A stretch of 64,000 bases of DNA from NCBI RefSeq assembly GCF_014109805.1, contig NZ_CP059400.1, positions 1,582,001 through 1,646,000 of the forward strand, written 5' to 3'. How positions within the stretch are numbered: position 1 is the stretch's first letter; the number at the start of each line of letters is the position of its first letter. The notes beneath the pieces were generated by a model that was not told where the DNA came from, did not search any database, and saw only the letters and a program-made list of their open reading frames with translations. Shown here piece after piece: positions 17,746 to 27,812 of the stretch. Made by a program: the position numbers and the translations under genes. This DNA comes from Legionella sp. PC1000 (lineage in GTDB: Bacteria > Pseudomonadota > Gammaproteobacteria > Legionellales > Legionellaceae).

Positions 17746-18635
17746 AAATACTAGTTATAGGGGCTAATGGTCAGGTTGGTTCAGAAATTATTCGGCTGTT
17801 TATGTCAACAGAACATCAAATTGTTCCTTTGACGCGAAAAGAATTGGACTGTGTTCAGGTCAGTGAAGTGATCTCAACTCTTTCTTTGATTCAACCTGAA
17901 TTGATTATTAATGCATCTGCATATACGGCTGTAGACAAAGCTGAAGATGAAGTGATGTTGGCTCATATGATTAATGCAGAGTTTGTGCGGCAGTTAGCTC
18001 TATATTGTGCCCCGAAAAAAATAAGCTTAATTCATTTGTCCACGGATTATGTTTTTGATGGTACCAGGAAAGGTGCTTACCGCGAGACAGATATTACTCA
18101 TCCTCAGGGTGTTTATGCTCAATCCAAATTAGCAGGCGAACAAGCAATTATCTCACAACTCAAGGAGCATATCATATTACGTGTGAGTTGGGTCTTTGGC
18201 GTGTATGGAACAAATTTTGTAAAAACAATTTTAAAACTGGCTTCATCGAGAGAGGAACTGAGCGTCGTTGCAGACCAATGGGGTAGGCCAACTGCAGCGC
18301 AAGATATTGCCAGGGTAGTACTGGCGATTGTAGCGAAAATAAGTACGCCATCTTTTAACGATTGGGGGATTTACCATTATGCGGGGAAGGGTATAACTAA
18401 TTGGTATGAATTCTCACGTTTTTTTATTGATCTTGCCAAGAAAAAAGGAATGAGTTTGACGCTCACTCATTTAAGGCCCATAAAATCGGAAGAATATGTG
18501 ACTAAAGCGGTAAGGCCAAAAAATTCAGTTTTAAATACAACAAAAATCGAACAAATATTAAATATTCAATGCCAAAGTTGGAAGGATTATTTACCAGGAG
18601 TAGTGGAGCATCTCATGGAACAAAATATCTCATAA
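17742..18635 (+). CDS. rfbD: dTDP-4-dehydrorhamnose reductase
   Basis: 297-residue SDR that reduces the 4-keto group to give dTDP-L-rhamnose, the last pathway step. It shows the Rossmann loop GANGQVGSE, STDYVFDG and the YAQSK catalytic Tyr-Lys pair, then SWVFGVYGTNF and PTAAQDIA typical of RfbD. The start overlaps the rfbC stop (ATGA). It ends about 50 bp from the rfbA stop on the opposite strand. The short spacer between the two shows no clear hairpin terminator. Confidence 0.96.
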   Translation: MKILVIGANGQVGSEIIRLFMSTEHQIVPLTRKELDCVQVSEVISTLSLIQPELIINASAYTAVDKAEDEVMLAHMINAEFVRQLALYCAPKKISLIHLSTDYVFDGTRKGAYRETDITHPQGVYAQSKLAGEQAIISQLKEHIILRVSWVFGVYGTNFVKTILKLASSREELSVVADQWGRPTAAQDIARVVLAIVAKISTPSFNDWGIYHYAGKGITNWYEFSRFFIDLAKKKGMSLTLTHLRPIKSEEYVTKAVRPKNSVLNTTKIEQILNIQCQSWKDYLPGVVEHLMEQNIS

Positions 18636-18687
18636 CGAATCACTTGGCCCCATTATACTTACTACTCCACGCCAAGTTTGTCTTTTA

Positions 18688-19557
18688 TCATTTTTGTTCA
18701 ATTAACTGAAGTAAATAAGTTCCATAACTATTTTTACTTAGTTTAAGACCAATTTCTTTAAGCATTTCTGCGCTTATCCAATTGTTTTTGTAAGCGATTT
18801 CTTCTAAACAAGCGATTTTCAATCCTTGACGATGTTCAATAGTTTGTACAAAGGAACTTGCGGCTAAAAGACTTTCAGGAGTACCCGTATCTAACCAGGC
18901 AAATCCACGTCCAAGTAGCTCGACGTGAAGATTTCCGCATTCAAGGTAGAACTGATTAATACACGATATTTCCAGTTCACCCCGATAGGATGGGCGTACT
19001 TGTTTGGCAAGGTTTATCACTTGATTATCATAAAAATAAAGTCCGGTTATAGCATAGTTTGATTTAGGATTTGTTGGCTTTTCTTCAATTAATATTGCTT
19101 TCATGTGCTCGTCAAAAGAGACAACGCCAAAGTGTTCGGGGTCTTTTACTGGATAAGCAAAAATAGTGGCTCCTGTTTGACGTGCGGAAATTTCTTGTAA
19201 TTTTTTTGTAAATCCAAGCCCATAAAATATATTGTCACCTAATACCAAACACACATTATCTTGACCTATAAACTCTTCACCAATAATAAAGGCTTGTACT
19301 AAGCCATCTGGACTGGGTTGTAATGCATACTGTATTTTTATGCCAAATTGTTCCCCATTTCCTAAGATTCGTTGATATGCTGGGCGATCTTCGGGGGTAG
19401 TAATCACAAGAATTTCACGAATACCCGCTAACATGAGAACTGATAAGGGATAATAAATCATGGGCTTATCATAAATAGGAAGTAATTGTTTTGAGATGCC
19501 CTGCGTTATAGGGTAAAGACGTGTACCTGAGCCTCCTGCGAGCACGATTCCTTTCAT
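18688..19557 (-). CDS. rfbA: Glucose-1-phosphate thymidylyltransferase
   Basis: 289-residue enzyme that makes dTDP-glucose from glucose-1-phosphate and dTTP, the first step toward dTDP-L-rhamnose. The N-terminus has [20 protein letters not shown], the Gxx(G)xRxxPxT-K nucleotidyltransferase motif, followed by [18 protein letters not shown]. Metal-binding LGDNIFYG and [12 protein letters not shown] are present. It overlaps the 3' end of rfbB by four bases, so rfbB and rfbA are coupled, with rfbB first. Regulation probably comes from the promoter upstream of rfbB. Confidence 0.97.
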   Translation of the reverse strand: MKGIVLAGGSGTRLYPITQGISKQLLPIYDKPMIYYPLSVLMLAGIREILVITTPEDRPAYQRILGNGEQFGIKIQYALQPSPDGLVQAFIIGEEFIGQDNVCLVLGDNIFYGLGFTKKLQEISARQTGATIFAYPVKDPEHFGVVSFDEHMKAILIEEKPTNPKSNYAITGLYFYDNQVINLAKQVRPSYRGELEISCINQFYLECGNLHVELLGRGFAWLDTGTPESLLAASSFVQTIEHRQGLKIACLEEIAYKNNWISAEMLKEIGLKLSKNSYGTYLLQLIEQK

Positions 19558-20633
19558 GTTGATAATTCCTTTTCAGTAACTCGTAATTGTTTCTGTTGTA
19601 GAAGTTTGTTTAGAATATTTTGGCACCAACTTTGATTATTTAAATACCATTCCACTGTTTTCCGTATTCCTGTTTCAAAGGTTTCTCTGGGCTTCCATCC
19701 TAATTCCCGTTGAATTTTTGTTGCATCAATAGCATAACGTAGATCATGGCCTGAGCGGTCTTTAACGTACGTAATTAAGTCTTTGTAGAAAGAAATATGT
19801 GCTGGTTTTTGGGGGACTAATTCTTCTAATAGATCACATACTGTATGAACTACTTCAATATTTTGTTTCTCATTATTCCCGCCAATATTATAGGTAGAAC
19901 CTATTACCCCATTTTTTAAAACCATGTAAAGAGCATGAACATGATCATTGACATACAACCAATCTCGAATTTGCGTTCCATTGCCATACACGGGTAAATT
20001 TTTTCCAGCAAGGGCATTCAGAATTATAACCGGAATTAATTTTTCAGGATATTGATAAGGACCATAATTATTAGAACAATTCGTTATTATTGTTGGTAAT
20101 CCATAAGTTCGATGCCATGCTCTAACTAAATGATCTGAACTTGCCTTACTTGCTGAGTATGGAGAGCTTGGCGCATAAGAAGTTGTCTCCGTAAAGAATT
20201 CATTTTTATTTTCAAGATCACCAAATACTTCATCTGTAGAGATATGATGAAAACGAAATGATTGGCGTTGTATTGCAGGCAATGATTGCCAATAAACGCG
20301 TGCGGCTTCAAGCAAACTATAAGTCCCAATAATATTTGTTTGTATGAACTCAGCTGGCCCATCAATAGAGCGATCGACATGACTTTCTGCTGCTAAATGC
20401 ATGATTGCATCTGGCTGAAATTTAGAAAATAGATGATTTATTTGATCGTGGGAGCGAATATCTACTTGTTGAAAAATATGACGTGGGTTGTTGATGATGC
20501 GATTAAGCGAATCTAAATTTCCAGCATAAGTCAGTTTATCAACATTGATTACTGTATCCGTAGTACTTTCAATAAGATATCGAACCACTGCAGAACCAAT
20601 AAAGCCCGCGCCACCAGTAACTAGAATTTTCAT
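19554..20633 (-). CDS. rfbB: dTDP-glucose 4,6-dehydratase
   Basis: 359-residue extended SDR converting dTDP-glucose to dTDP-4-keto-6-deoxyglucose. It carries [38 protein letters not shown] with the catalytic Thr-Asp-Glu, [12 protein letters not shown], and [14 protein letters not shown]. The ribosome site AAGGT precedes ATG 20633. A consensus-like promoter (TTGACA, 18 bp, AATAAT) lies 75-105 bp upstream. The first gene of a two-gene minus-strand unit that converges on rfbCD. Confidence 0.97.
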   Translation of the reverse strand: MKILVTGGAGFIGSAVVRYLIESTTDTVINVDKLTYAGNLDSLNRIINNPRHIFQQVDIRSHDQINHLFSKFQPDAIMHLAAESHVDRSIDGPAEFIQTNIIGTYSLLEAARVYWQSLPAIQRQSFRFHHISTDEVFGDLENKNEFFTETTSYAPSSPYSASKASSDHLVRAWHRTYGLPTIITNCSNNYGPYQYPEKLIPVIILNALAGKNLPVYGNGTQIRDWLYVNDHVHALYMVLKNGVIGSTYNIGGNNEKQNIEVVHTVCDLLEELVPQKPAHISFYKDLITYVKDRSGHDLRYAIDATKIQRELGWKPRETFETGIRKTVEWYLNNQSWCQNILNKLLQQKQLRVTEKELST

Positions 20634-20981
20634 TTTACTACCTTGTAAAACGTTCCTATTATCCTATCTCAAAGAGATTTAAAGGTATTTATCTTATTGA
20701 TTATTGCCATTATTCTCAATGGGAGAGGAAACTGTCAAGATTAAAATTATTTATTGCATTATGGTTGCATTTCTTAGACTGAAGTTTCACCAAAATTTAA
20801 ATAAATCGATATCTACAGCATGTCCGAATGCGTTCATTTTGTTCAAAACTGCATGAATGTTTTTAAAAATGCTCCTTTACCTGATTTAAAAAATCGCCTA
20901 ATCTTAAGCCAAGGAAAACTACCAACGAGTAGTTAAGTCAAAATTTCAGCGTTTCAGGTTATCTATTTAGGAGAGTCATTC
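20634..20981. other. Divergent intergenic region, 348 bp
   Basis: Marks the right edge of the polysaccharide locus. It holds the candidate rfbBA promoter and, on the plus strand, the leader of the 20982 gene with a TAGGAGAG ribosome site. No other gene is visible. Confidence 0.5.
20709..20738 (-). promoter_or_regulatory. Likely sigma70 promoter of rfbBA
   Basis: Read on the minus strand: a perfect -35 TTGACA (20738-20733), an 18-bp spacer, then AATAAT (20714-20709), five of six with the -10 consensus. The predicted start lies roughly 70 bp before the rfbB ATG. Seen by eye only. Confidence 0.5.
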
Positions 20982-21665
20982 ATGCGTAAATTAGTACTCT
21001 GGGGACATAGTGTTGATGAGTATCGTGAGATGTTTGATTTGTCTCAAGAGGATATGAATTCCAAGATTTTAGAATATGGATGTGGTCCCAGTGCAGTAAA
21101 CGCCCAACAGTTTCAGGAAGCGCATCAAGCCGTAAGTTGTGATCCTTTGTTTGTTTTGGATAAAGATACATTATCCTCCAAGGCGGTTATGATTTTTGCA
21201 CAAATGGCAGATGAAGTACGTCGAGAACAAGATCAATTTGATTTCAGCCGCACTGGAGGTATAGAGCAATTACTGGAAAACCGTCGTAATGGCATGAAAA
21301 AATTCTTTGCCGATTATGAGCAGGGTAAGGCTGAAGGACGATATTATGGTGCAGCAGATTACCATTTACCTTATCCGGATTTCTCTTTTGATTTTGCATT
21401 AAGCGCGAATTACTTGTTTGCTGATTTGGAAGATCAAACAGTCGAATTTCATGTAAATGTAATTCGTGAATTAGCAAGAGTAGCCAAAGAAGTAAGAATT
21501 TTTCCCTTAAATGACGTGGAAGGTAAGACCTCTGAGTTCTTAGGTCCCGTATTGCTTGAATTACAAAAAGAAGGATACGGAGTAGAAATTAGAGAAGTAG
21601 ATTATCATTTGCATAAGTCTGAAAACGCAATGCTGCGTGTTTGGGCGCAGAAATGTGATATCTAA
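20982..21665 (+). CDS. Class I methyltransferase-like protein, degenerate
   Basis: 227 residues. ILEYGCGPSAVNAQQF near residue 30 has the glycine pattern of SAM-binding motif I, with an acidic residue at the end of the next strand (VSCDPLF). LPYPDFSFDFALSANYLF near residue 130 fits the strand-4 region of class I methyltransferases. The middle is unusually long and charged. The substrate is unknown; no polysaccharide signature is present. The ribosome site TAGGAGAG lies a few bases before ATG 20982. It stands alone between rfbB and pyrD. Confidence 0.65.
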   Translation: MRKLVLWGHSVDEYREMFDLSQEDMNSKILEYGCGPSAVNAQQFQEAHQAVSCDPLFVLDKDTLSSKAVMIFAQMADEVRREQDQFDFSRTGGIEQLLENRRNGMKKFFADYEQGKAEGRYYGAADYHLPYPDFSFDFALSANYLFADLEDQTVEFHVNVIRELARVAKEVRIFPLNDVEGKTSEFLGPVLLELQKEGYGVEIREVDYHLHKSENAMLRVWAQKCDI

Positions 21666-21730
21666 ATTAAAGTAAGTTAGGGAAAAGCGCTGTGCCTTTG
21701 CCATTAAGTTAAGAAGTACACGATTTTAAC

Positions 21731-21765
21731 CCTACGTTCCGCATGGGCAAGCCGCGGGACGTGGG
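21731..21765. repeat. Dispersed intergenic palindrome, partial copy
   Basis: CCTACGTTCCGCATGGGCAA followed by GCCGCGGGACGTGGG: imperfect inverted arms related to the CCTAC...GCGCGG family seen at 22855, 27702, 32588, 39711 and 51336. It lies between the methyltransferase-like gene and pyrD. Confidence 0.5.
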
Positions 21766-21811
21766 TAAGAGAGATGACACGTAGTATAACCCAGGAAAAT
21801 CAAGGTTTTTT

Positions 21812-22807
21812 ATGTATTCAATGTTACGTCCTTTACTTTTTAGTATGGATCCTGAAAGTGCACATACTTTTAGTTTATCTGCTTTGCATTATGTACCTGA
21901 GTTTTGTTTTAAAAAGGCTAAGCCTAAACCTACGGCAGCCTTAGGATTACAATTTCCTCATGTTGTTGGTTTGGCAGCAGGTTTGGATAAAAACGGAGAG
22001 CATTTGGATGCATTAGCCAAATTAGGTTTTTCTTTTATCGAATTGGGAACAGTCACACCAAGACCACAAATCGGTAACCCAAAACCACGATTATTTCGGT
22101 TACCGGGAGCTGATGCAATTATTAATCGCATGGGGTTTAATAACCAGGGTGTAGATGCTTTGGTGAACCATGTAAAAAAAGCACATTATAAAGGAATTCT
22201 GGGCATCAATATCGGTAAAAATAAAGAGACTTCGTTAGAGCATGCTGCGGAGGATTACATTCATTGTTTGAGAAAAGTGTATGAATATGCTTCATATGTA
22301 ACCATCAATATTTCCTCACCGAATACTCCCGATCTTCGCCAATTACAGCAGAAAGAGTATTTTGCCAATTTATTGTCGCAAATTCAGGCGGAACAAATTA
22401 AATTATCTGATACATTCCAGCGCCATGTTCCCTTGGTGATTAAAATATCACCAGATGAAGCGCCAGAAACATTAAAACAAATGACTGAAGTGATTTTGAA
22501 TTATGGTATTGAAGGAATTATTGCGACGAATACAACCTGCTCTCGCAACGGAGTGTCTCATTTACCTTATGCTGAAGAAACCGGGGGGCTAAGCGGTAAA
22601 CCGGTATGGGAGCTATCTACTCAGTGCTTGCGCTTGCTAAAACACTATGTAGGTAACGACGTAACTTTAATTGGCGTCGGGGGTATCGATAATTGCAGGA
22701 GCGCGCAGGCAAAGTTGGATGCAGGTGCTTCATTAATCCAGGTATATACGGGTTTGATTTACCAGGGACCTGGGTTGGTATATGAGTTAGCAAAAGGATT
22801 AAAATAA
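21812..22807 (+). CDS. pyrD: Dihydroorotate dehydrogenase (quinone), class 2
   Basis: 331-residue FMN enzyme that oxidises dihydroorotate to orotate with quinone, in pyrimidine synthesis. The N-terminal amphipathic helix ([20 protein letters not shown]) is the membrane-associating element of class 2 enzymes. [33 protein letters not shown] with the catalytic Ser, ATNTTCSR and GVGGI (FMN phosphate) are all present. Length is normal. The spacer after it carries a paired palindromic repeat rather than a U-tract terminator. Confidence 0.97.
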   Translation: MYSMLRPLLFSMDPESAHTFSLSALHYVPEFCFKKAKPKPTAALGLQFPHVVGLAAGLDKNGEHLDALAKLGFSFIELGTVTPRPQIGNPKPRLFRLPGADAIINRMGFNNQGVDALVNHVKKAHYKGILGINIGKNKETSLEHAAEDYIHCLRKVYEYASYVTINISSPNTPDLRQLQQKEYFANLLSQIQAEQIKLSDTFQRHVPLVIKISPDEAPETLKQMTEVILNYGIEGIIATNTTCSRNGVSHLPYAEETGGLSGKPVWELSTQCLRLLKHYVGNDVTLIGVGGIDNCRSAQAKLDAGASLIQVYTGLIYQGPGLVYELAKGLK

Positions 22808-22854
22808 AATAGTAGATAAATAGATAAAAGAATTCTGTGTTCATCTCTTCTATA

Positions 22855-22957
22855 TACGGCGCTTTATGCGTGGTATCCAGGACGATGCGTTGAAGTATTC
22901 CTGAGTTCTTTTTTAAAGTAAGATTCTCTGGATACCGCGCATAAAGCGCGGTACGTA
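22855..22957. repeat. Paired palindromic intergenic repeat
   Basis: Left arm 22855-22880 contains GCGCTTTATGCGTGGTATCC; right arm 22928-22957 is its imperfect reverse complement (GGATACCGCGCATAAAGCGC). Each arm is itself palindromic around TTTAT/ATAAA. Same family as 27702-27732 and 32588-32695. Confidence 0.75.
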
Positions 22958-23006
22958 AGGCAAAATTCGTGAGATTTTCTCTGGATTCGATGGAATAATA
23001 TTTAAG

Positions 23007-23789
23007 ATGAAATGTATTACTAAAGATCTGACAGCACAAATGGAGTCTTGCATCAAGCAAACTCATATCGAAGTAACACAGCAGTATTCTCAAGGAAAGA
23101 TCTTGGAAATTAATGGAGGAGCTGCGTGTTTTTCAGGATTTGATTCATACTTGTCACAGGTAGTAGGATGGGGATTTAATACGAAATTTAAGCATTTTCA
23201 GTCTGAAATTGAATGCATAGAACAATTTTATAAGACATTAAATCATAAACGAGTAGATATTGAATTATGTCCTTTTGTCGGAAATGAACTCACCGCATTT
23301 TTAAGTCAGCGGGGTTATTGCATCAGTGAATTAAATAATGTCTCAATCCTGGATTTAAAAACATATCAACCACTTGATTGCGCTGCAGGTTCTTTAACAA
23401 TTAGAAAAATAAAATCCAGCGAAACAAGAGAGTGGGCGAAAAGAGTAGCGCTAGGCTTTGATGCTCCTGAAGCTGAAGATCAATTTGTTCGTTATGCCCA
23501 ATCTAAGGGAGTCAGTGCCTATGCTGTTTATGATAATGAGTTCATTGTAGCTGGGGCAACACTTGCCATGCATGGCGACTTTTGTGATTTAGGGGTTACC
23601 AGTACTTTACCTGCTTACCGAGGGAAGGGGTTACAAAAAAAATTATTAGTAACCCGATTGAATACAGCAAAACAGCATGGGTTGTCTTGGGCAACGGTTA
23701 CAACAGAGCCTGGGAGCGTTTCCGATTGTAATGTGCAAAAAATAGGATTTCATTGTGCCTATACACGAATCAAAATGACCTTGGAATGA
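23007..23789 (+). CDS. GNAT-family N-acetyltransferase
   Basis: 260 residues. The C-terminal half is a GNAT fold: LTIRKIKSSETREWAKRVAL begins it, and the acetyl-CoA pyrophosphate loop RGKGLQ sits in LPAYRGKGLQKKLLVTRL. The final strand is VQKIGFHCAYTRIKM. The N-terminal ~125 residues are also alpha/beta and may be a second, degenerate GNAT repeat. The substrate is unknown. No strong ribosome site precedes ATG 23007. It is flanked by repeat-bearing spacers and appears monocistronic. Confidence 0.8.
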   Translation: MKCITKDLTAQMESCIKQTHIEVTQQYSQGKILEINGGAACFSGFDSYLSQVVGWGFNTKFKHFQSEIECIEQFYKTLNHKRVDIELCPFVGNELTAFLSQRGYCISELNNVSILDLKTYQPLDCAAGSLTIRKIKSSETREWAKRVALGFDAPEAEDQFVRYAQSKGVSAYAVYDNEFIVAGATLAMHGDFCDLGVTSTLPAYRGKGLQKKLLVTRLNTAKQHGLSWATVTTEPGSVSDCNVQKIGFHCAYTRIKMTLE

Positions 23790-23951
23790 TGTTTATTTGC
23801 CAATAGATAGCGGCAGCGGTTTTTAAATGTGAACGAATATTCATCCCTGGTTCCATTGCGCTGTACCCAGGCGCATAGGCGCTTTAAGGAATATTAGCAC
23901 TTCAATGTAATAACAGTTACAATAACCCATGTTTCGATTGAACCACTTGTC

Positions 23952-25718
23952 ATGAAAAAGAAACTTTCTGTTAAAACCAGCATTTTATACAAACGTTTGT
24001 TAGCTTATGTGAAGCCATTTTGGGCCATACTGGCATTAGGTATTTTTGCCAATATTTTGTATTCCCTGATTGATGCAGGTTTTACTTACATGATGCGGCC
24101 TTTTTTTGATAAAAGTTTTATTAATGTTGATATGGATTTTATTAAAAAAATTCCTTATATCATTCTAATAGGGATTACTTTGAGGGGGCTGGTGAGCTCC
24201 GTGGGCAGTTATTGTATGACCTGGGTTGCGCGCGCTGTGGTTAAAGTATTAAGGGAAAAAGTTTTTAACCATATTCTTCGCTTACCTGCGGATTTTTACG
24301 ATGAAGCAACTTCAGGACAAATGCTTTCTAAAATTCTTTATGATGTAGAACAAGTAGCTCAGGTTAGTGCAGAGGCTTTGACAGATATTGTTCAAAATAC
24401 GTGTTTAATTATAGGCTTTCTCACTGTCATGATGGTGATTTGCTGGCAATTATCCCTTATGTTTCTGTTAACCATTCCCTTTGTTGGTCTTATTGTGAAC
24501 TACACCAATAAACGTGTGCGACGAATCAGTCATAAAGTACAAAAAACAATGGTCGAGGTGACTGAGATTGCGAGTGAAGCAATAGAAAGTTATAAAGTAG
24601 TGCGCATTTTTGGAGGTGCTTCTTATGAATCTGAAAAATTTACTAAAGCCATAGAGTATTCACGTCAGAACGACATGAAAGTTGCAGCAAGTAAGGCACT
24701 TAATGTCTCTGGAGTGCAAATTGTTATCGGTATAGGGATTGCAGCAATCATTGCGGCAGCCATTAAATTGTCTACGGTAGTGATTATTTCTGCAGGATCT
24801 TTTTTAGCAATTATCGCGGCAATGATTCAGTTAATTAAACCGATGAAAACCCTCACTACTTTAAATGCGGTAATTCAAAAAGGGTTGGCTGGAGCAGAAA
24901 GTGTCTTTCATCTGTTGGATCTCCCTGTAGAACAAGACCAAGGAATTGTTCTATCGCAAAGATCAAAGGGCTCTCTAGAGTTTAAGCATGTATCTTATGC
25001 TTACAGACAAGGGGAAAAGGTATTACATGATGTAAATTTTACTGTTGAATCGGGTAAAACAGTTGCATTGGTAGGACATTCTGGAAGCGGTAAAACGACT
25101 ATAGCCAGTTTATTACCTCGTTTTTATGAAGTAACTCAAGGTATGATTACTCTGGATAATATACCCATCAATCAAATAAGTTTAGCCAGTTTACGTGAGC
25201 AAATGGCTTTGGTAAGCCAAAATGTGACGCTTTTTAATGATACTTTGGCTAATAATATAGCGTATGGTCGCCCAGATGTAAGCCGACAACAAATTATACG
25301 CGCCGCTAAAATGGCGTTTGCCGATGAATTTATTAGTCGTTTACCCGAAGGGTATGATACACGTGTTGGCGAAAATGGGGTGTTGCTTTCTGGCGGTCAG
25401 CGGCAAAGAATAGCAATTGCGCGTGCCATTTTGAAGAATGCACCCATTTTAATTCTCGATGAAGCAACATCTGCCTTGGATAGTGAATCAGAACGATTCA
25501 TACAAATTGCTTTAGAAGAAGTAATGAAAAATCGAACGACTATAGTCATTGCACACCGTTTATCAACGATTAAGCATGCAGATAAAATTATTGTGATGCA
25601 GAACGGATGCATTGTAGAGCAAGGCACCCACCAAGAATTACTTGATGCACAAGGATATTACGCCCAGCTTCAAGGCATACAAAACTCAGATACAATTCAT
25701 GAGGATGCACTAGCCTGA
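23952..25718 (+). CDS. msbA: Lipid A export ABC transporter MsbA
   Basis: 588-residue half-transporter that flips lipid A-core across the inner membrane. Residues ~1-325 are the six-helix membrane domain. The ATPase domain follows, with GHSGSGKTT (Walker A), [15 protein letters not shown] (signature), [12 protein letters not shown] (Walker B and D-loop) and IAHRLST (switch His). The stop overlaps the lpxK start (TGATG), and lpxK being next confirms MsbA over generic exporters. Length is normal. Confidence 0.95.
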   Translation: MKKKLSVKTSILYKRLLAYVKPFWAILALGIFANILYSLIDAGFTYMMRPFFDKSFINVDMDFIKKIPYIILIGITLRGLVSSVGSYCMTWVARAVVKVLREKVFNHILRLPADFYDEATSGQMLSKILYDVEQVAQVSAEALTDIVQNTCLIIGFLTVMMVICWQLSLMFLLTIPFVGLIVNYTNKRVRRISHKVQKTMVEVTEIASEAIESYKVVRIFGGASYESEKFTKAIEYSRQNDMKVAASKALNVSGVQIVIGIGIAAIIAAAIKLSTVVIISAGSFLAIIAAMIQLIKPMKTLTTLNAVIQKGLAGAESVFHLLDLPVEQDQGIVLSQRSKGSLEFKHVSYAYRQGEKVLHDVNFTVESGKTVALVGHSGSGKTTIASLLPRFYEVTQGMITLDNIPINQISLASLREQMALVSQNVTLFNDTLANNIAYGRPDVSRQQIIRAAKMAFADEFISRLPEGYDTRVGENGVLLSGGQRQRIAIARAILKNAPILILDEATSALDSESERFIQIALEEVMKNRTTIVIAHRLSTIKHADKIIVMQNGCIVEQGTHQELLDAQGYYAQLQGIQNSDTIHEDALA

Positions 25719-26689
25719 TGTCTTCGTTCCTGGAACAGCTATGGTATGGCCATCATCACCCTCTACAATGGATATTGCGTCCATTATCTTGGGGTTATTC
25801 CGTGATTGTTTCGGCTAGACGCTATTTTTTGCAACGTTTTAGTCAAATAAGTTGCCCAGTTCCTCTCATTGTTGTTGGTAATATAACAGTTGGGGGGGTG
25901 GGTAAAACCCCTTTGGTTATTGAATTGGCCAAGAGAATACAACAAAAAGGATTAAGGGTTGGCATTGTGAGTCGTGGTTATGGAGCAACAATAAAGCAAT
26001 TCCCCTATGAGGTTCAAGTCAATGATTCCGCTCTAAAAGTTGGAGATGAGCCCTTGCTGTTAGCACAAAAAACCAAATGTCCGGTAGTAATTTCTCCCAA
26101 ACGAACCCAGGCTGTACGCTATCTTTTAGAAAAACATCAAAGCCAAATCATTATCAGCGATGATGGATTACAGCATTACCGTATGGGAAGAGCTATTGAA
26201 ATTGCTGTTATTGATGGGACTCGGGGATTAGGGAATGGTTTGTGTTTACCGGCAGGCCCCCTAAGAGAATCTGCTCTGCGCCTGGAACAAGTTGATTTTA
26301 TTGTGGTAAATGAAGGTCAATGGAACAATGCATATCCCATGAAATTAAAACCCGGAAAAATTAAAAAATTAAGTACGGATGAGGACATTGATGTACATAC
26401 ATATGGAAAATGGGAAGCGATTGCTGCAATTGGTAATCCTCAACGTTTTTATTCCACTTTATTGCAATTAGGGATAGAATTCGACAGTTGTTCTTATCCT
26501 GATCATTATCAGTTTAAGCCAGATGATTTGAATTATTCCAAATCACCTATTATTATGACGGAAAAAGATGCAGTGAAATGCCGAGCATTCAGTTCGGACA
26601 CCATGCATTATTTACCTGTGGACGCTGTATTGGATGATGCATTTTGGGACGCATTGTGGTTACATCAACAGTTAAAGGGTTATTGCTGA
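25718..26689 (+). CDS. lpxK: Tetraacyldisaccharide 4'-kinase
   Basis: 323-residue inner-membrane kinase adding the 4'-phosphate to the lipid A precursor. The N-terminal [20 protein letters not shown] region and the [19 protein letters not shown]-loop are diagnostic; [22 protein letters not shown] and [15 protein letters not shown] follow. It overlaps msbA by one base and is followed two bases later by a secreted-protein gene, so the three form one operon. Confidence 0.96.
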   Translation: MSSFLEQLWYGHHHPLQWILRPLSWGYSVIVSARRYFLQRFSQISCPVPLIVVGNITVGGVGKTPLVIELAKRIQQKGLRVGIVSRGYGATIKQFPYEVQVNDSALKVGDEPLLLAQKTKCPVVISPKRTQAVRYLLEKHQSQIIISDDGLQHYRMGRAIEIAVIDGTRGLGNGLCLPAGPLRESALRLEQVDFIVVNEGQWNNAYPMKLKPGKIKKLSTDEDIDVHTYGKWEAIAAIGNPQRFYSTLLQLGIEFDSCSYPDHYQFKPDDLNYSKSPIIMTEKDAVKCRAFSSDTMHYLPVDAVLDDAFWDALWLHQQLKGYC

Positions 26690-26691
26690 TT

Positions 26692-27633
26692 ATGTTTGCT
26701 TGGATTCGCTGTTTTTTATTTTTAATAATATTCCACATATGTACAGGGGTGTTTGCATCTGAAGTGGAGCCCATGCCGCAACCGGTACAATCCGTCGAAC
26801 CAACCATTGGAAGTTGGACTTTTTCGGGTATGGTGAAAAATGAGAGCGGGGATAAATACGGCTATTTTTTTGAAATGCAGCGTCAAGGCTCAGATTTCCA
26901 TACTAAAGCTGCGTTAATTGATGGACAAACAAACCAATTGGTATTTTTTTACGAAGGCAAAGAAAAAAAAGAACAATCGACAACGCTTGATTGGCATGTC
27001 GGTAATTCGTTTATTCGTTTCAATCCAATTAATGACAGCTGGATTTTTGGTGTTAAAGCAGCAGACAAAAAAGGTTTTAATTTCAAGGTGGACATGTTAA
27101 AGCAAGAAAATAAGAACAATGAAACCTTAGTCTTGCGTCCTGGTGTACAATTTTCCGTATTACAGACAAGCCAGCTTAATGGACATTTACGGATTGATGA
27201 TAAAGAACAATTTGTTACCGGGAACAAAGCCTGGTTTGGTAAATTAGTGTTAAACAACGATCAAAAAGATGCTCATGAGATTAATACCACTTTTTGTCGT
27301 TTAAATGATGAGAATGGATTTTATTTTGCAAATCTTAAAGAAAAGGATGCAACCAGCGCAGCTGTTGCAGGTTGGCTTGATCCTTTGGGTAATAAAGTAA
27401 AAATGTCTCAATTTGTTTCATTAAAGCCTTTAAAAGATGATCAGTGCATGCTGAGTATTGGATTGCCCAAACTGCATTTAACATTGGTGAATACTCTGAA
27501 GGCAAATGATCCCACAACACATACTGTTGCAGGCTTTTCTAAAGACAGTCGAGAGGGTTTTTGTTTTGTGACGCAACAATCATTTTTAAAAAATACTGAA
27601 CTCGATATGAAGAATGTCAAGTTAACGGCTTGA
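26692..27633 (+). CDS. Secreted protein of unknown function, coupled to lpxK
   Basis: 313 residues. ATG at 26692 is two bases after the lpxK stop and starts a clear signal peptide (FAWIRCFLFLIIFHICTGVF, cleavage near ASE). An in-frame ATG at 26644 lies inside lpxK and would spoil the signal. The mature part is beta-rich, with repeating patterns of short strands, and resembles lipocalin or hydroxyneurosporene-synthase-type folds in texture (SWTFSGMVKNESGDKYGYFF); this is only an impression. Being coupled to lipid A genes suggests an envelope role. I do not recognise the family. Confidence 0.75.
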   Translation: MFAWIRCFLFLIIFHICTGVFASEVEPMPQPVQSVEPTIGSWTFSGMVKNESGDKYGYFFEMQRQGSDFHTKAALIDGQTNQLVFFYEGKEKKEQSTTLDWHVGNSFIRFNPINDSWIFGVKAADKKGFNFKVDMLKQENKNNETLVLRPGVQFSVLQTSQLNGHLRIDDKEQFVTGNKAWFGKLVLNNDQKDAHEINTTFCRLNDENGFYFANLKEKDATSAAVAGWLDPLGNKVKMSQFVSLKPLKDDQCMLSIGLPKLHLTLVNTLKANDPTTHTVAGFSKDSREGFCFVTQQSFLKNTELDMKNVKLTA

Positions 27634-27701
27634 TTTTTATTCGTTTCGCAGCCTGGGTGCAGCGCACTGAGGGATCGAAGAGCCTCCAATAATTTTTTCG
27701 C

Positions 27702-27732
27702 CTACGTACCGCGCTTTATGCGCGGTACGTAG
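27702..27732. repeat. Perfect palindrome, minimal form of the dispersed repeat
   Basis: Exact 13-bp arms (CTACGTACCGCGC and complement) around TTTAT. Its flanks match the outer flanks of the larger element at 32588-32695, so this is that element with its middle missing. It lies between two convergent genes and could act as a bidirectional terminator, though there is no U tract. Confidence 0.85.
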
Positions 27733-27812
27733 AGAAATTTTAAATAAAAACTGACGATACCTCAGGTGCCGCAGCCTGGGATTAAGACTAGGTACTCAGG
27801 CATGAGAATATC

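Noticed and set aside
27702..27732. Perfect palindrome as a standard terminator
   Set aside because: No T run follows on either strand, and the same sequence recurs at other loci with matching flanks, so it is listed as a repeat.
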